Assembly: GCA_013141115.1 (NCBI GenBank)
Contig: JABFRP010000001.1
Coordinates: forward strand, 620,001 to 684,000
Length of the DNA stretch: 64,000 nucleotides
From: Ferruginibacter sp.
GTDB taxonomy: Bacteria; Bacteroidota; Bacteroidia; Chitinophagales; Chitinophagaceae
Reading direction: 5' to 3'
Shown here: positions 1 to 6,397 of the stretch, one piece after another
Position numbering within the stretch: position 1 is the stretch's first letter
Layout: each line of letters begins with the position of its first letter
Made by a program: the position numbers and the translations under genes
Notes under the pieces: model-generated
Told to the model about the DNA's origin: nothing
Database searches by the model: none
The model's input: only the letters and a program-made list of their open reading frames with translations

Positions 1-57
1 CTTTAACGAGGTAAGCGCTGAAAAATTTTATTTACAAATATAAAGGGATGTTACAAA

Positions 58-966
58 TTAGAATAATAAAGTACCGGCAGGCAGTGAATTATTGCCTTGT
101 AAGCCGCCGGTGTGCAGGCAAAGTATGTTGCTTCCGGGGCTAAAATTGTCGTTTTTTATTTGATCATAAATGGCAAAAAATAATTTGGCGGTATATACAA
201 AATCAGTGGGTAGCTGGTGTTGCTGCCACAGGTAATTCATAAATGCAATCAGTTCAGGTGTTTTTTTTGCATAGCCTCCAAAATGATAATTGTTAAAAAT
301 TCCCAATTGTTCTTTTTTATAGTTGTTGCCGCATAAAAAATCAAGCCGCTCCTCGGTATCAGTCATGCCTTTTAAAACCGGTACGCTTATGATGGTTTGA
401 TTAGCGTTGGCTGCAAGCAATAATCCTGCAGTAGTGGTGGTAGTGCCGCTTGCAGTACAAATATGGCTGTAGTTATTTTCTTTTATCAGTTCACCAATTA
501 ATGCGGCACCTTTTGCACCAGTTGGGTGGTATCCGCCTTCAGGAATAATAATGGCCTGGCCAAACTCAGTTATCAGATCATTTAAAAAATAAGCGTTTTC
601 TTTTTTAGCATAATCTACCCTGGAAATAAATTTTAACTGCATTCCGTAGTTGGTACAATGTTGTAAGGTAGCCGATAATTGTTCGGGCATTTCTCCACGT
701 ACCACGCCAATACTTTTTAAACCGTAGGCCTGGCAGGCAAAAGCAGTAGCAACTAAATGGTTGGAGTATGCGCCCCCAAAAGTGATTATGGTTTTATGGC
801 TTGATTGAAGCGCTTCCTGTAAAAAATAATGGAGTTTAAATAATTTGTTGCCCGATACGATAGGGTGTATCATATCAAGTCTTACTACATCCACCGTAAG
901 GTTTTTGCTACAAAATAATTCATCCTGCAACACTTTAACCGGAGCATTAAAAATATTAAAAGGCAT
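58..966 (-). CDS. PLP-dependent deaminase / D-cysteine desulfhydrase family enzyme
   Basis: A 302-residue fold-type II PLP enzyme related to 1-aminocyclopropane-1-carboxylate deaminase and D-cysteine desulfhydrase. The motif GNKLFKL (39-45) puts the Schiff-base lysine at K41, GGAYSNH (64-70) corresponds to the segment next to the cofactor ring, and the Ser/Thr-rich loop at 170-181 (CTASGTTTTTAG) is the phosphate cup. Length fits the family at the short end. The ATG at 966 is the only sensible start; the gene is divergent from the nucleotidyltransferase gene, with 83 bases between. Members of this family act on ACC, D-cysteine or other small amino acids, and the sequence does not let me choose, so the substrate is open. 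Bases 1-57 downstream hold no recognisable feature. Confidence 0.85.
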   Translation of the reverse strand: MPFNIFNAPVKVLQDELFCSKNLTVDVVRLDMIHPIVSGNKLFKLHYFLQEALQSSHKTIITFGGAYSNHLVATAFACQAYGLKSIGVVRGEMPEQLSATLQHCTNYGMQLKFISRVDYAKKENAYFLNDLITEFGQAIIIPEGGYHPTGAKGAALIGELIKENNYSHICTASGTTTTTAGLLLAANANQTIISVPVLKGMTDTEERLDFLCGNNYKKEQLGIFNNYHFGGYAKKTPELIAFMNYLWQQHQLPTDFVYTAKLFFAIYDQIKNDNFSPGSNILCLHTGGLQGNNSLPAGTLLF

Positions 967-1000
967 TTTGATTATTACTTATCTGTTTGTAGTAATTTTG
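967..1000 (+). promoter_or_regulatory. Bacteroidota-type promoter for the nucleotidyltransferase gene
   Basis: TTTG at 967-970 and TAATTTTG at 993-1000 match the Bacteroidota -33 (TTTG) and -7 (TAnnTTTG) elements, with a 22-base spacer, slightly longer than usual. Predicted transcription start is about 1006, some 45 bases before the ATG at 1050. Confidence 0.5.
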
Positions 1001-1049
1001 TTTTGCAAAAATCGATTAATAATTTTTCATTCCTTAATTTATCTTATAA

Positions 1050-1949
1050 ATGCAACCAACACTTTTGATCTTAGCCGCCGGAATGGCAAGCCGCTATGGC
1101 AGTATGAAACAAACACAGGGATTTGGCCCAAGTGGCGAAACCATTATGGACTATTCTATTTATGATGCTATACGTGCCGGATTTGGTAAGGTAGTTTTTA
1201 TTATCCGTAAAGATTTTGCAGAAGGATTTAAAAATACATTTGAGCCTAAACTAAAAGGGAAAATAAAAACAGCGTATGTGTACCAGGAAATGGAATCTTA
1301 TCTGGATGGACAGCCTGTGCCGGAAGGAAGAACAAAACCATGGGGAACGGGGCATGCTATTTTATGTGCTATGGAAGTAATAAAAGAACCTTTTGCAGTA
1401 ATTAATGCAGATGATTTTTACGGGCAGGATGCGTTTGTGAAAGCGGCGGCTTTTTTAAATAATGATTGTAACGAAAAAACCTATTCCATCATTGGATACG
1501 AACTGGCAAAAACCTTAAGTGAGCATGGTACGGTAAGCCGTGGTGTTTGCCAGGTAGATGACAGTAATAATTTGGTAAGCATTAAAGAAAGAACAAAAAT
1601 TTACAGGGAAGCTGATACTATTGTTTATGAAGACGAAGCTGGTAAACATGAAGTGCCGTTCAACTCCAGTGTATCTATGAACTTCTGGTGCTTCCATCAA
1701 TCAGTATTTCCGGCTACAGAAAAATTATTTCACCAGTTTGTAAAGGAAAATAGCCACAATATTAAAGCTGAATTTTTTATACCGCTTATTGGCGATGAGT
1801 TTGTGTCAACTCAGGGTGGCAATATTAAAGTTATTCCCTGCTCATCACAATGGTTTGGGGTTACTTATAAAGAAGATGCTCCGGTAGTACAAGCCAGTAT
1901 TGATAAGTTGGTTACCGATGGAGAATATCCATCTAATCTGTGGGCATAA
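1050..1949 (+). CDS. sugar-phosphate nucleotidyltransferase-like protein
   Basis: A 299-residue protein with an NTP-transferase Rossmann-like fold. LILAAGMASRYGSMKQT (about 5-21) is the signature nucleotide-binding loop with the catalytic Arg/Lys region, and VINADDFYG (about 117-125) is the metal-binding Asp region seen in glucose-1-phosphate uridylyl/thymidylyltransferases. No LbetaH repeat or other fused domain is present. It is probably cytoplasmic and makes a nucleotide-activated sugar, but the sugar cannot be read from sequence. It is monocistronic: its own promoter lies upstream and a strong hairpin terminator follows 14 bases after the stop. The ATG at 1050 is chosen because the binding loop begins five residues later. 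Confidence 0.82.
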   Translation: MQPTLLILAAGMASRYGSMKQTQGFGPSGETIMDYSIYDAIRAGFGKVVFIIRKDFAEGFKNTFEPKLKGKIKTAYVYQEMESYLDGQPVPEGRTKPWGTGHAILCAMEVIKEPFAVINADDFYGQDAFVKAAAFLNNDCNEKTYSIIGYELAKTLSEHGTVSRGVCQVDDSNNLVSIKERTKIYREADTIVYEDEAGKHEVPFNSSVSMNFWCFHQSVFPATEKLFHQFVKENSHNIKAEFFIPLIGDEFVSTQGGNIKVIPCSSQWFGVTYKEDAPVVQASIDKLVTDGEYPSNLWA

Positions 1950-1963
1950 AATATTAATAGTAT

Positions 1964-2000
1964 AAAAAGAGCGGCTTCATTAAATGAAGCCGCTCTTTTT
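1964..2000. terminator. bidirectional intrinsic terminator
   Basis: Perfect 17-base arms (1964-1980 and 1984-2000) around a 3-base loop. The GC core GAGCGGCTTCAT is flanked by A5 on the left and T5 on the right, so it can end transcription from both the + gene (stop 1949) and the converging - gene (stop 2025). Confidence 0.92.
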
Positions 2001-2024
2001 ATTTCGCTTTTTGCTCAAGCTCGT

Positions 2025-3110
2025 TTATTCGTAACTCTTAATTAAGAATACGCAGTTGTTTACTTTTTGCACCTGGTGTTCCCTGTCTAAATTTTTAATA
2101 TTGTTGGTATTGGTAAGTTTAATATTTGAATATGCAGTATCCTTTTTAAGGCTTTCGATAGTTTTAAAAATATACATTGATTTTACTGCGTAAACACCGC
2201 CACCTGCTGATTTATCAGTTAAGATACCAATTACATCGCCATGTTTATTTAATACCGGACCACCACTGTTACCATGGTCAGCAGCAATAGCAATTTGATA
2301 GGAGAGTGTATCATTCTGAAATCCGCTCTCACTACTTAAATAACCTTCACCATATACAATCCCATCTTTTGGATATCCCATTGTGTAAACGGGCTCGGCT
2401 AAATTCACAGATTTACTAATACTATAAGGCAAAGATTTATACGGCACAAAATCTTTATCTTCTATTTTTAATATTGCAATGTCACGGGTATTATCCATCA
2501 TGCATACAGTAGCTAAAAACTGTTGCCCTTTTTCATTGGTGGCAATAATAGTTTTACCTTTTAATACGTGTGCATTGGTAATAAGATAACCCTGTGCATC
2601 AATTAAAAATCCGGTACCACCTGATTTAGGTGTTGCTTTGGGATCTATCTTACTTTTTACTGCGTTAAGCTCTTTGTTGGTTTGTGTCTGCCCTATTTTT
2701 ATTGCGTCTAACTTCCTGTTTAATTTTTCTATTTCAGGATTTGTTTTATTATTATAAACAGAAGTTAAGCCTGCAGTGAGTATAGATACAACTCCGGCAA
2801 TGGTTGCAGCCACTGCAGTAATACGCTTGTACCTCTTCCACATGTAAACCAGCTTAGCCTTACCCTGTAGCTTAGATTGATTGATAGCGCCTTCTTCAGT
2901 TAATTTAGTCTCGGCTTCAATCATCGAATGTTTAAAGCTTTTTACAGCACTGTATCTTTCTACCTCATTAAGAAAAAAAGTATGCTCCACCACCATCTGG
3001 TCAACTTCAGGATCTTTTTTACGCAAATCTTCCAAAAAAGTTCTTTCTTCCGCAGACATTTCTCCCTTCAGGTATCTTTCAACAGCGTCAATTAATAATA
3101 TGTCATCCAT
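2025..3110 (-). CDS. membrane-anchored trypsin-like serine protease with anti-sigma-like N-terminus
   Basis: Read from ATG 3110 (361 residues), one base after the sigma-factor stop (TAA-A-ATG), which suggests translational coupling; an ATG at 3137 would add nine residues and overlap the sigma gene. Numbering from 3137: a helical cytoplasmic part 11-100 has the YLKGEMSAEE...FLEDLRKKDPEV pattern of Bacteroidota anti-sigma/FecR-type N-termini. One membrane helix spans about 104-127 and a coiled-coil-like linker 132-163. A trypsin-fold domain from 173 to about 330 carries the triad H190 (NAHV), D219 (TRDIAIL) and S291 (GNSGGP). No PDZ domain follows. The triad looks intact, so it should be an active periplasmic protease. 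Adjacency to the ECF sigma gene and the topology suggest that it holds or releases that sigma factor; this role is inference. Confidence 0.82.
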   Translation of the reverse strand: MDDILLIDAVERYLKGEMSAEERTFLEDLRKKDPEVDQMVVEHTFFLNEVERYSAVKSFKHSMIEAETKLTEEGAINQSKLQGKAKLVYMWKRYKRITAVAATIAGVVSILTAGLTSVYNNKTNPEIEKLNRKLDAIKIGQTQTNKELNAVKSKIDPKATPKSGGTGFLIDAQGYLITNAHVLKGKTIIATNEKGQQFLATVCMMDNTRDIAILKIEDKDFVPYKSLPYSISKSVNLAEPVYTMGYPKDGIVYGEGYLSSESGFQNDTLSYQIAIAADHGNSGGPVLNKHGDVIGILTDKSAGGGVYAVKSMYIFKTIESLKKDTAYSNIKLTNTNNIKNLDREHQVQKVNNCVFLIKSYE

Positions 3111-3111
3111 T

Positions 3112-3678
3112 TTATTGTACATTTTTGTATTGTGCAAAAAATAATTTTTTCAACCTCATAAGGCATTTATACTTCTGTGTTTTGGCATTATCTGCATTGG
3201 TATATCCAAAATCCGCTGCTATTTCCTGCATGTTCTTTTTTTGAATATAATATGCATCCAAAAGGCTTTTGCAGGGTTCTCCAATTTTACTCATGGCATT
3301 TTCCATTAATGTAAAATCGGCATTACGTTTTTCGTGCAACTCCACTTCTTCTTCCACATGCACCGTTTCTTCCATATTTTCCAAATTGCCACTGTAACGT
3401 TGCATTTGGTTGAGTCTCTTTAGCCAAAGCCGCCTGCAAACTGAATATAAATAGGTCTTTATCTGGCTGCTTAACTCAAAACTATCCGACCGGGCTTTTT
3501 CAAATAATACAATCATTGCCTCCTGAAAAATATCCCTGGCATCATCCTGGCTTCCGTTATTGTTCAGTATAAAAGCCTGAATCATAGCGTAATTTTGCCT
3601 GTAAATGGTCTCAATGGCTTGTTTATCGTCTGCTGCCAATCCTTTCAGTATCAGTTTTTCTTCTTCTAAAGTACTCAC
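3112..3678 (-). CDS. ECF-type RNA polymerase sigma factor
   Basis: A 188-residue sigma-70 family protein. Region 2 is recognisable in DARDIFQEAMIVLFEKA (about 41-57) and the following SSQIKTYLYSVCRRLWLKRL. Region 4 lies near the C-terminus (LLDAYYIQKKNMQEIAADFGYTNA, helix-turn-helix). It has the length and two-domain layout of ECF factors. It is the first gene of a two-gene unit with the membrane protease, whose likely start lies one base after this stop. In this family the sigma factor is normally held by a membrane anti-sigma factor encoded next to it; here that position is filled by a protease-bearing protein. A spaced inverted repeat lies just upstream. Confidence 0.9.
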   Translation of the reverse strand: MSTLEEEKLILKGLAADDKQAIETIYRQNYAMIQAFILNNNGSQDDARDIFQEAMIVLFEKARSDSFELSSQIKTYLYSVCRRLWLKRLNQMQRYSGNLENMEETVHVEEEVELHEKRNADFTLMENAMSKIGEPCKSLLDAYYIQKKNMQEIAADFGYTNADNAKTQKYKCLMRLKKLFFAQYKNVQ

Positions 3679-3710
3679 CCGGTTTATATTAATACGTTTA
3701 GCGATTATTT

Positions 3711-3756
3711 GTAACCCAAAAGAACGAAAAAAAAATTAATAAAACTAATGGGTTAC
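3711..3756. repeat. 8-bp inverted repeat in divergent intergenic region
   Basis: GTAACCCA (3711-3718) and TGGGTTAC (3749-3756) are perfect inverted copies, 30 bases apart. They lie between the ECF sigma gene (- strand, start 3678) and the heptad lipoprotein gene (+ strand, start 3814). It could be a regulator site serving both genes; no regulator is identified. Confidence 0.45.
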
Positions 3757-3813
3757 TTTTTAAATCCAAGTATAAATATGAAATTATAATTTTAAAAAAT
3801 TAAACAAACAAAA

Positions 3814-4023
3814 ATGAAAAAAGTATTTTTAGCAATCGCAGTAGTAGTAGCATTTGTAGCTTGTAACAATTCTGGTGAAACTGCAGCTGCAGCTGGTGAT
3901 TCAGCTTTGAAAGCTGTAGATTCAACTGTTAAAGCTGTTGATTCAACTGTAAAGGCTGTAGATTCAACTGTTAAAGCTGTTGATTCAACTGTTAAAGCTG
4001 TTGATTCAGTTATTAAGAAGTAA
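3814..4023 (+). CDS. small heptad-repeat lipoprotein resembling Braun lipoprotein
   Basis: A 69-residue protein with a lipoprotein signal (MKKVFLAIAVVVAFVAC, lipid Cys at C17). The mature part is about 53 residues and is built from five consecutive seven-residue units, KAVDSTV (33-67, last unit KAVDSVI). Hydrophobic residues fall at alternating 3 and 4 spacing, the a/d pattern of a coiled coil. The last residues are KK. The combination of lipid anchor, alanine/valine heptads, comparable length and C-terminal lysine matches the design of E. coli Lpp, but no sequence homology is claimed. The DNA is a 21-base tandem repeat (3910-4014). It is monocistronic and followed by a terminator. It is divergent from the ECF/protease pair, so it may belong to the same envelope response (inference). 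Confidence 0.8.
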   Translation: MKKVFLAIAVVVAFVACNNSGETAAAAGDSALKAVDSTVKAVDSTVKAVDSTVKAVDSTVKAVDSVIKK

Positions 4024-4101
4024 TTTATTAACCGGCAACTGGTTGCTTGTTTTAATAGTCGGTGTAGCATAAAAATTTTCACATGACAAGCAATCATTCA
4101 G

Positions 4102-4132
4102 ATCCCTCTTAATTTTAAGAGGGATTTTTTTT
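4102..4132 (+). terminator. intrinsic terminator of the heptad lipoprotein gene
   Basis: ATCCCTCTTAA (4102-4112) pairs with TTAAGAGGGAT (4115-4125) and is followed by a run of eight T (4125-4132). Its T-run overlaps the -33 element of the next promoter. Confidence 0.9.
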
Positions 4133-4161
4133 GTTGATATAAACTTGTTTTACTATTTTTG
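4130..4161 (+). promoter_or_regulatory. promoter of the aromatic amino acid operon
   Basis: TTTG (4130-4133), a 20-base spacer, then TATTTTTG (4154-4161), an exact TAnnTTTG. This matches the Bacteroidota housekeeping promoter in both elements and spacing. The predicted transcription start is about 4167, so the transcript would begin almost at the leader-peptide ATG. Confidence 0.65.
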
Positions 4162-4168
4162 AAATTCA

Positions 4169-4243
4169 ATGATGAACAAAGGCAACCATAGCTTCTTTTA
4201 TTTTAGCTACTATTTTATAAATAGACCGGGAGCCTTTTGTTAA
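4169..4243 (+). CDS. Phe/Tyr-rich leader peptide of the aromatic operon attenuator
   Basis: A 24-codon reading frame from ATG 4169 (or the second ATG at 4172) to TAA 4241-4243. The core SFFYFSYYF (codons at 4190-4216) contains four Phe and three Tyr in nine residues, and one more Phe codon follows (4235-4237). Such clustering of the end-product residues is the hallmark of ribosome-mediated attenuation leaders such as pheL and hisL. It sits between the operon promoter and a hairpin terminator directly in front of pheA, the Phe-branch enzyme gene. It is too short for standard gene finders. Function is inferred from composition and position. Confidence 0.82.
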   Translation: MMNKGNHSFFYFSYYFINRPGAFC

Positions 4244-4294
4244 AAACTGAATAAAAAAACAGACTAACATAAAAAGAATCCCGGCTAAAAAGGC
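4226..4294 (+). promoter_or_regulatory. alternative antiterminator pairings of the Phe/Tyr attenuator
   Basis: Two leader segments can capture parts of the terminator. GCCTTTT (4232-4238) pairs with AAAAGGC (4288-4294), and CCGGGA (4226-4231) pairs with TCCCGG (4279-4284). A ribosome paused on the Phe/Tyr codons (4193-4216) would leave 4232-4238 free and block the terminator. A ribosome reaching the stop at 4241 would cover it and let the terminator fold. The pairings are read by eye and not energy-calculated. Confidence 0.6.
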
Positions 4295-4309
4295 CGGGAT
4301 TTTTGTTTT
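4277..4309 (+). terminator. attenuator terminator in front of pheA
   Basis: AATCCCGGC (4277-4285) pairs with GCCGGGATT (4293-4301) around the loop 4286-4292, followed by TTTTGTTTT. It ends about 10 bases before the pheA ATG at 4320. A strong terminator between promoter and first gene makes sense only if termination is conditional. Confidence 0.88.
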
Positions 4310-4319
4310 AATACACATT

Positions 4320-5159
4320 ATGAACAAGAAAGTTTCGATACAGGGATTTGAAGGTAGTTTTCACCAGGTAGCTGCACAGCAGTTTTATGGTAAGCAAACT
4401 GAAGTAATCTGCTGCGCTACTTTTAAAGAAGTAGTTAAAATTGCTGCGGATAAAAAACAAAGCGATGGCGGTGTAATGGCCATTGAAAATTCTATAGCCG
4501 GAAGTATTTTGCCCAATTACAATTTATTGCTGAAAAGTAATTTGAAAATTGTGGGAGAAATATACCTGCAGATAAAACAAAACCTGCTGGTTAATCCCGG
4601 GGTATCGCTGAATGATATCAAAGAAGTACACTCTCACCCCATGGCCATACAGCAATGCTTTGGCTTTTTAGATAAATACAACTGGAAACTGGTAGAAACA
4701 GAAGACACTGCATTAAGTGCTAAACATATTCATCAGCATAAAAGCAAACATATTGCGGCTATTGCAAGTAAGTTAGCTGCTGAGTTGTACAATTTGGATA
4801 TGATTGCACCTAATATTCATACCTTAAAAAATAATTATACCCGCTTTTTGATATTGCAACGGCAGGATGTTGTTAATGAAATTGCAGGTGCAGATAAAGC
4901 CTCTATCAATTTTTTTACTGATCATTCTAAAGGAAGTTTGGCCAAAGTGCTTACAAAGATCGCAGATGAAGGTATCAATCTTTCCAAATTGCAAAGCATG
5001 CCCATACCGGGCAGCGATTTTAAATATTCTTTTCATGCCGACATGGAATTTGATAATGTAGAGCAATTTAAAAAAGTAATAAAAAAAATAGAAGTACTCA
5101 CTGAGGGGTTAAGTGTGTTGGGAATTTATAAAAACGGGAAAATAAATAACACGAATTAA
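4320..5159 (+). CDS. pheA: prephenate dehydratase
   Basis: A 279-residue monofunctional prephenate dehydratase (prephenate to phenylpyruvate; Phe branch). The catalytic domain runs 4-180 with IQGFEGSFHQVAA (7-19), VMAIENSIAGSI (52-63), HSHPMAIQQC (104-113) and the catalytic TRF triplet at 174-176. A C-terminal ACT domain (about 195-272) is the expected Phe sensor. In it the usual GAL and ESRP effector motifs read GSL (205-207) and QSMP (225-228), a variation I associate with Bacteroidota. No chorismate mutase domain is fused here; that activity sits on the DAHP synthase later in the operon. It is the first gene after the attenuator, so its expression should respond to Phe/Tyr supply. Confidence 0.95.
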   Translation: MNKKVSIQGFEGSFHQVAAQQFYGKQTEVICCATFKEVVKIAADKKQSDGGVMAIENSIAGSILPNYNLLLKSNLKIVGEIYLQIKQNLLVNPGVSLNDIKEVHSHPMAIQQCFGFLDKYNWKLVETEDTALSAKHIHQHKSKHIAAIASKLAAELYNLDMIAPNIHTLKNNYTRFLILQRQDVVNEIAGADKASINFFTDHSKGSLAKVLTKIADEGINLSKLQSMPIPGSDFKYSFHADMEFDNVEQFKKVIKKIEVLTEGLSVLGIYKNGKINNTN

Positions 5160-5200
5160 GAAACACGAATTAATCGAATTGCACTAATTACACGAATTAA
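5149..5200. repeat. three 11-bp direct repeats ACACGAATTAA
   Basis: Exact copies at 5149-5159, 5163-5173 and 5190-5200; the first contains the pheA stop codon. They occupy most of the 80-base gap between pheA and the aminotransferase gene, the only long gap in the front half of the operon. Confidence 0.85.
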
Positions 5201-5239
5201 ATGCGATGAGAATAAAAATAAATTAGTGAAATAAAAAAC

Positions 5240-6397
5240 ATGGAAACAGCAAAAAGATTAGACGGTATTGGCGAATATTACTTTTCTAAAAAACTGAGAG
5301 AGATAGACGCTTTGAATAAAGAAGGGAAGAATATCATCAGCCTGGGTATTGGCAGTCCGGACCTGCCACCGCACCCCGATGTAATTAAAGTATTGCAGGA
5401 AGAAGCAGCCAAACCAAACACACATGCTTACCAGAGTTATAAGGGCAGCCCGGTTTTAAGAAATGCTATTGCCGGCTGGTATAAAAGATGGTATAACGTT
5501 AATTTAAATGCTGATACAGAAATATTACCACTTATCGGTAGCAAAGAAGGTATCATGCACATCTGCATGACCTATTTAAATGAAGGTGATTTTGTTCTTA
5601 TCCCTAATCCCGGTTATCCTACTTACAAAGCTGCCGCAACCATTGCCGGCGGAAAATGTATGGAGTATGAGTTAACAGAAGCCAATAACTGGATGCCGGA
5701 TTTTAATGCAATTGAAAATAATCTGTATGTTAACCGGGTAAAGCTGATGTTTGTTAATTATCCTCACATGCCAACAGGGCAATTGGCAACTTCTTCTATG
5801 TTTAATCAACTGATCATATTTGCAAAAAAGTATAATATCCTTATTGTACACGACAATCCTTACAGTTTTATTTTAAATGATGAGCCTGCCAGTTTGTTGG
5901 GTATGGAAGGTGCAAAAGATTGTGTGATAGAATTAAACTCACTAAGCAAATCGCACAATATGGCAGGCTGGCGTATTGGTACTTTATGCGGTGCAAAAGA
6001 AAAGATAGACGATGTGTTGCGTTTTAAAAGCAATATGGATAGTGGTATGTTTTTGCCTTTGCAATTAGCTGCAGCAAAAGCATTAACACTGGAAAAAGAC
6101 TGGCACGATTCGATCAACACTATTTATAAAGCCAGAAGAGAAAAAGTATTTGAATTGCTGGATCTGCTGGAGTGCAGGTATTCAAAAGATCAGGCGGGCA
6201 TGTTTGTGTGGGCGGCTATTCCTTCTAATTATAAAGATGGGTACGAGCTAAGTGATAAAGTATTGTATGGCTCCAATGTGTTTATTACACCCGGTGGTAT
6301 TTTTGGTAGTGCAGGTGATAAATATGTAAGGGTAAGTTTATGTTGTAAAGAAGAAAATATTGATGAAGCGATTAAAAGAATAAAACAATCAGTATGA
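5240..6397 (+). CDS. class I/II aminotransferase of the aromatic operon
   Basis: A 385-residue fold-type I PLP aminotransferase. GIGSPDLPPHP (36-46) is the substrate-side N-terminal motif, and SLSKSHNMAGWRIG (234-247) gives the PLP lysine K237 and the substrate-carboxylate Arg (R245). The usual NPTG cofactor motif reads MPTG (177-180), so the normally conserved Asn is Met. Between pheA and tyrA it most likely transaminates phenylpyruvate and 4-hydroxyphenylpyruvate to Phe and Tyr, but close relatives act on aspartate, alanine or LL-diaminopimelate. Its stop overlaps the tyrA start (ATGA at 6394-6397), showing translational coupling. Confidence 0.85.
   Translation: METAKRLDGIGEYYFSKKLREIDALNKEGKNIISLGIGSPDLPPHPDVIKVLQEEAAKPNTHAYQSYKGSPVLRNAIAGWYKRWYNVNLNADTEILPLIGSKEGIMHICMTYLNEGDFVLIPNPGYPTYKAAATIAGGKCMEYELTEANNWMPDFNAIENNLYVNRVKLMFVNYPHMPTGQLATSSMFNQLIIFAKKYNILIVHDNPYSFILNDEPASLLGMEGAKDCVIELNSLSKSHNMAGWRIGTLCGAKEKIDDVLRFKSNMDSGMFLPLQLAAAKALTLEKDWHDSINTIYKARREKVFELLDLLECRYSKDQAGMFVWAAIPSNYKDGYELSDKVLYGSNVFITPGGIFGSAGDKYVRVSLCCKEENIDEAIKRIKQSV

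Noticed and set aside
1..57. Partial gene at the left window edge
   Set aside because: No frame with recognisable content; too short to judge.
3910..4014. Tandem 21-base repeats as a CRISPR-like or satellite array
   Set aside because: Units are contiguous without spacers and keep the reading frame of a lipoprotein with clear heptads; it is coding.
3792..4097. Antisense frame with repeated ESTALTV units
   Set aside because: It is the mirror of the heptad coding repeat, has no start context, and runs through the terminator-side DNA.
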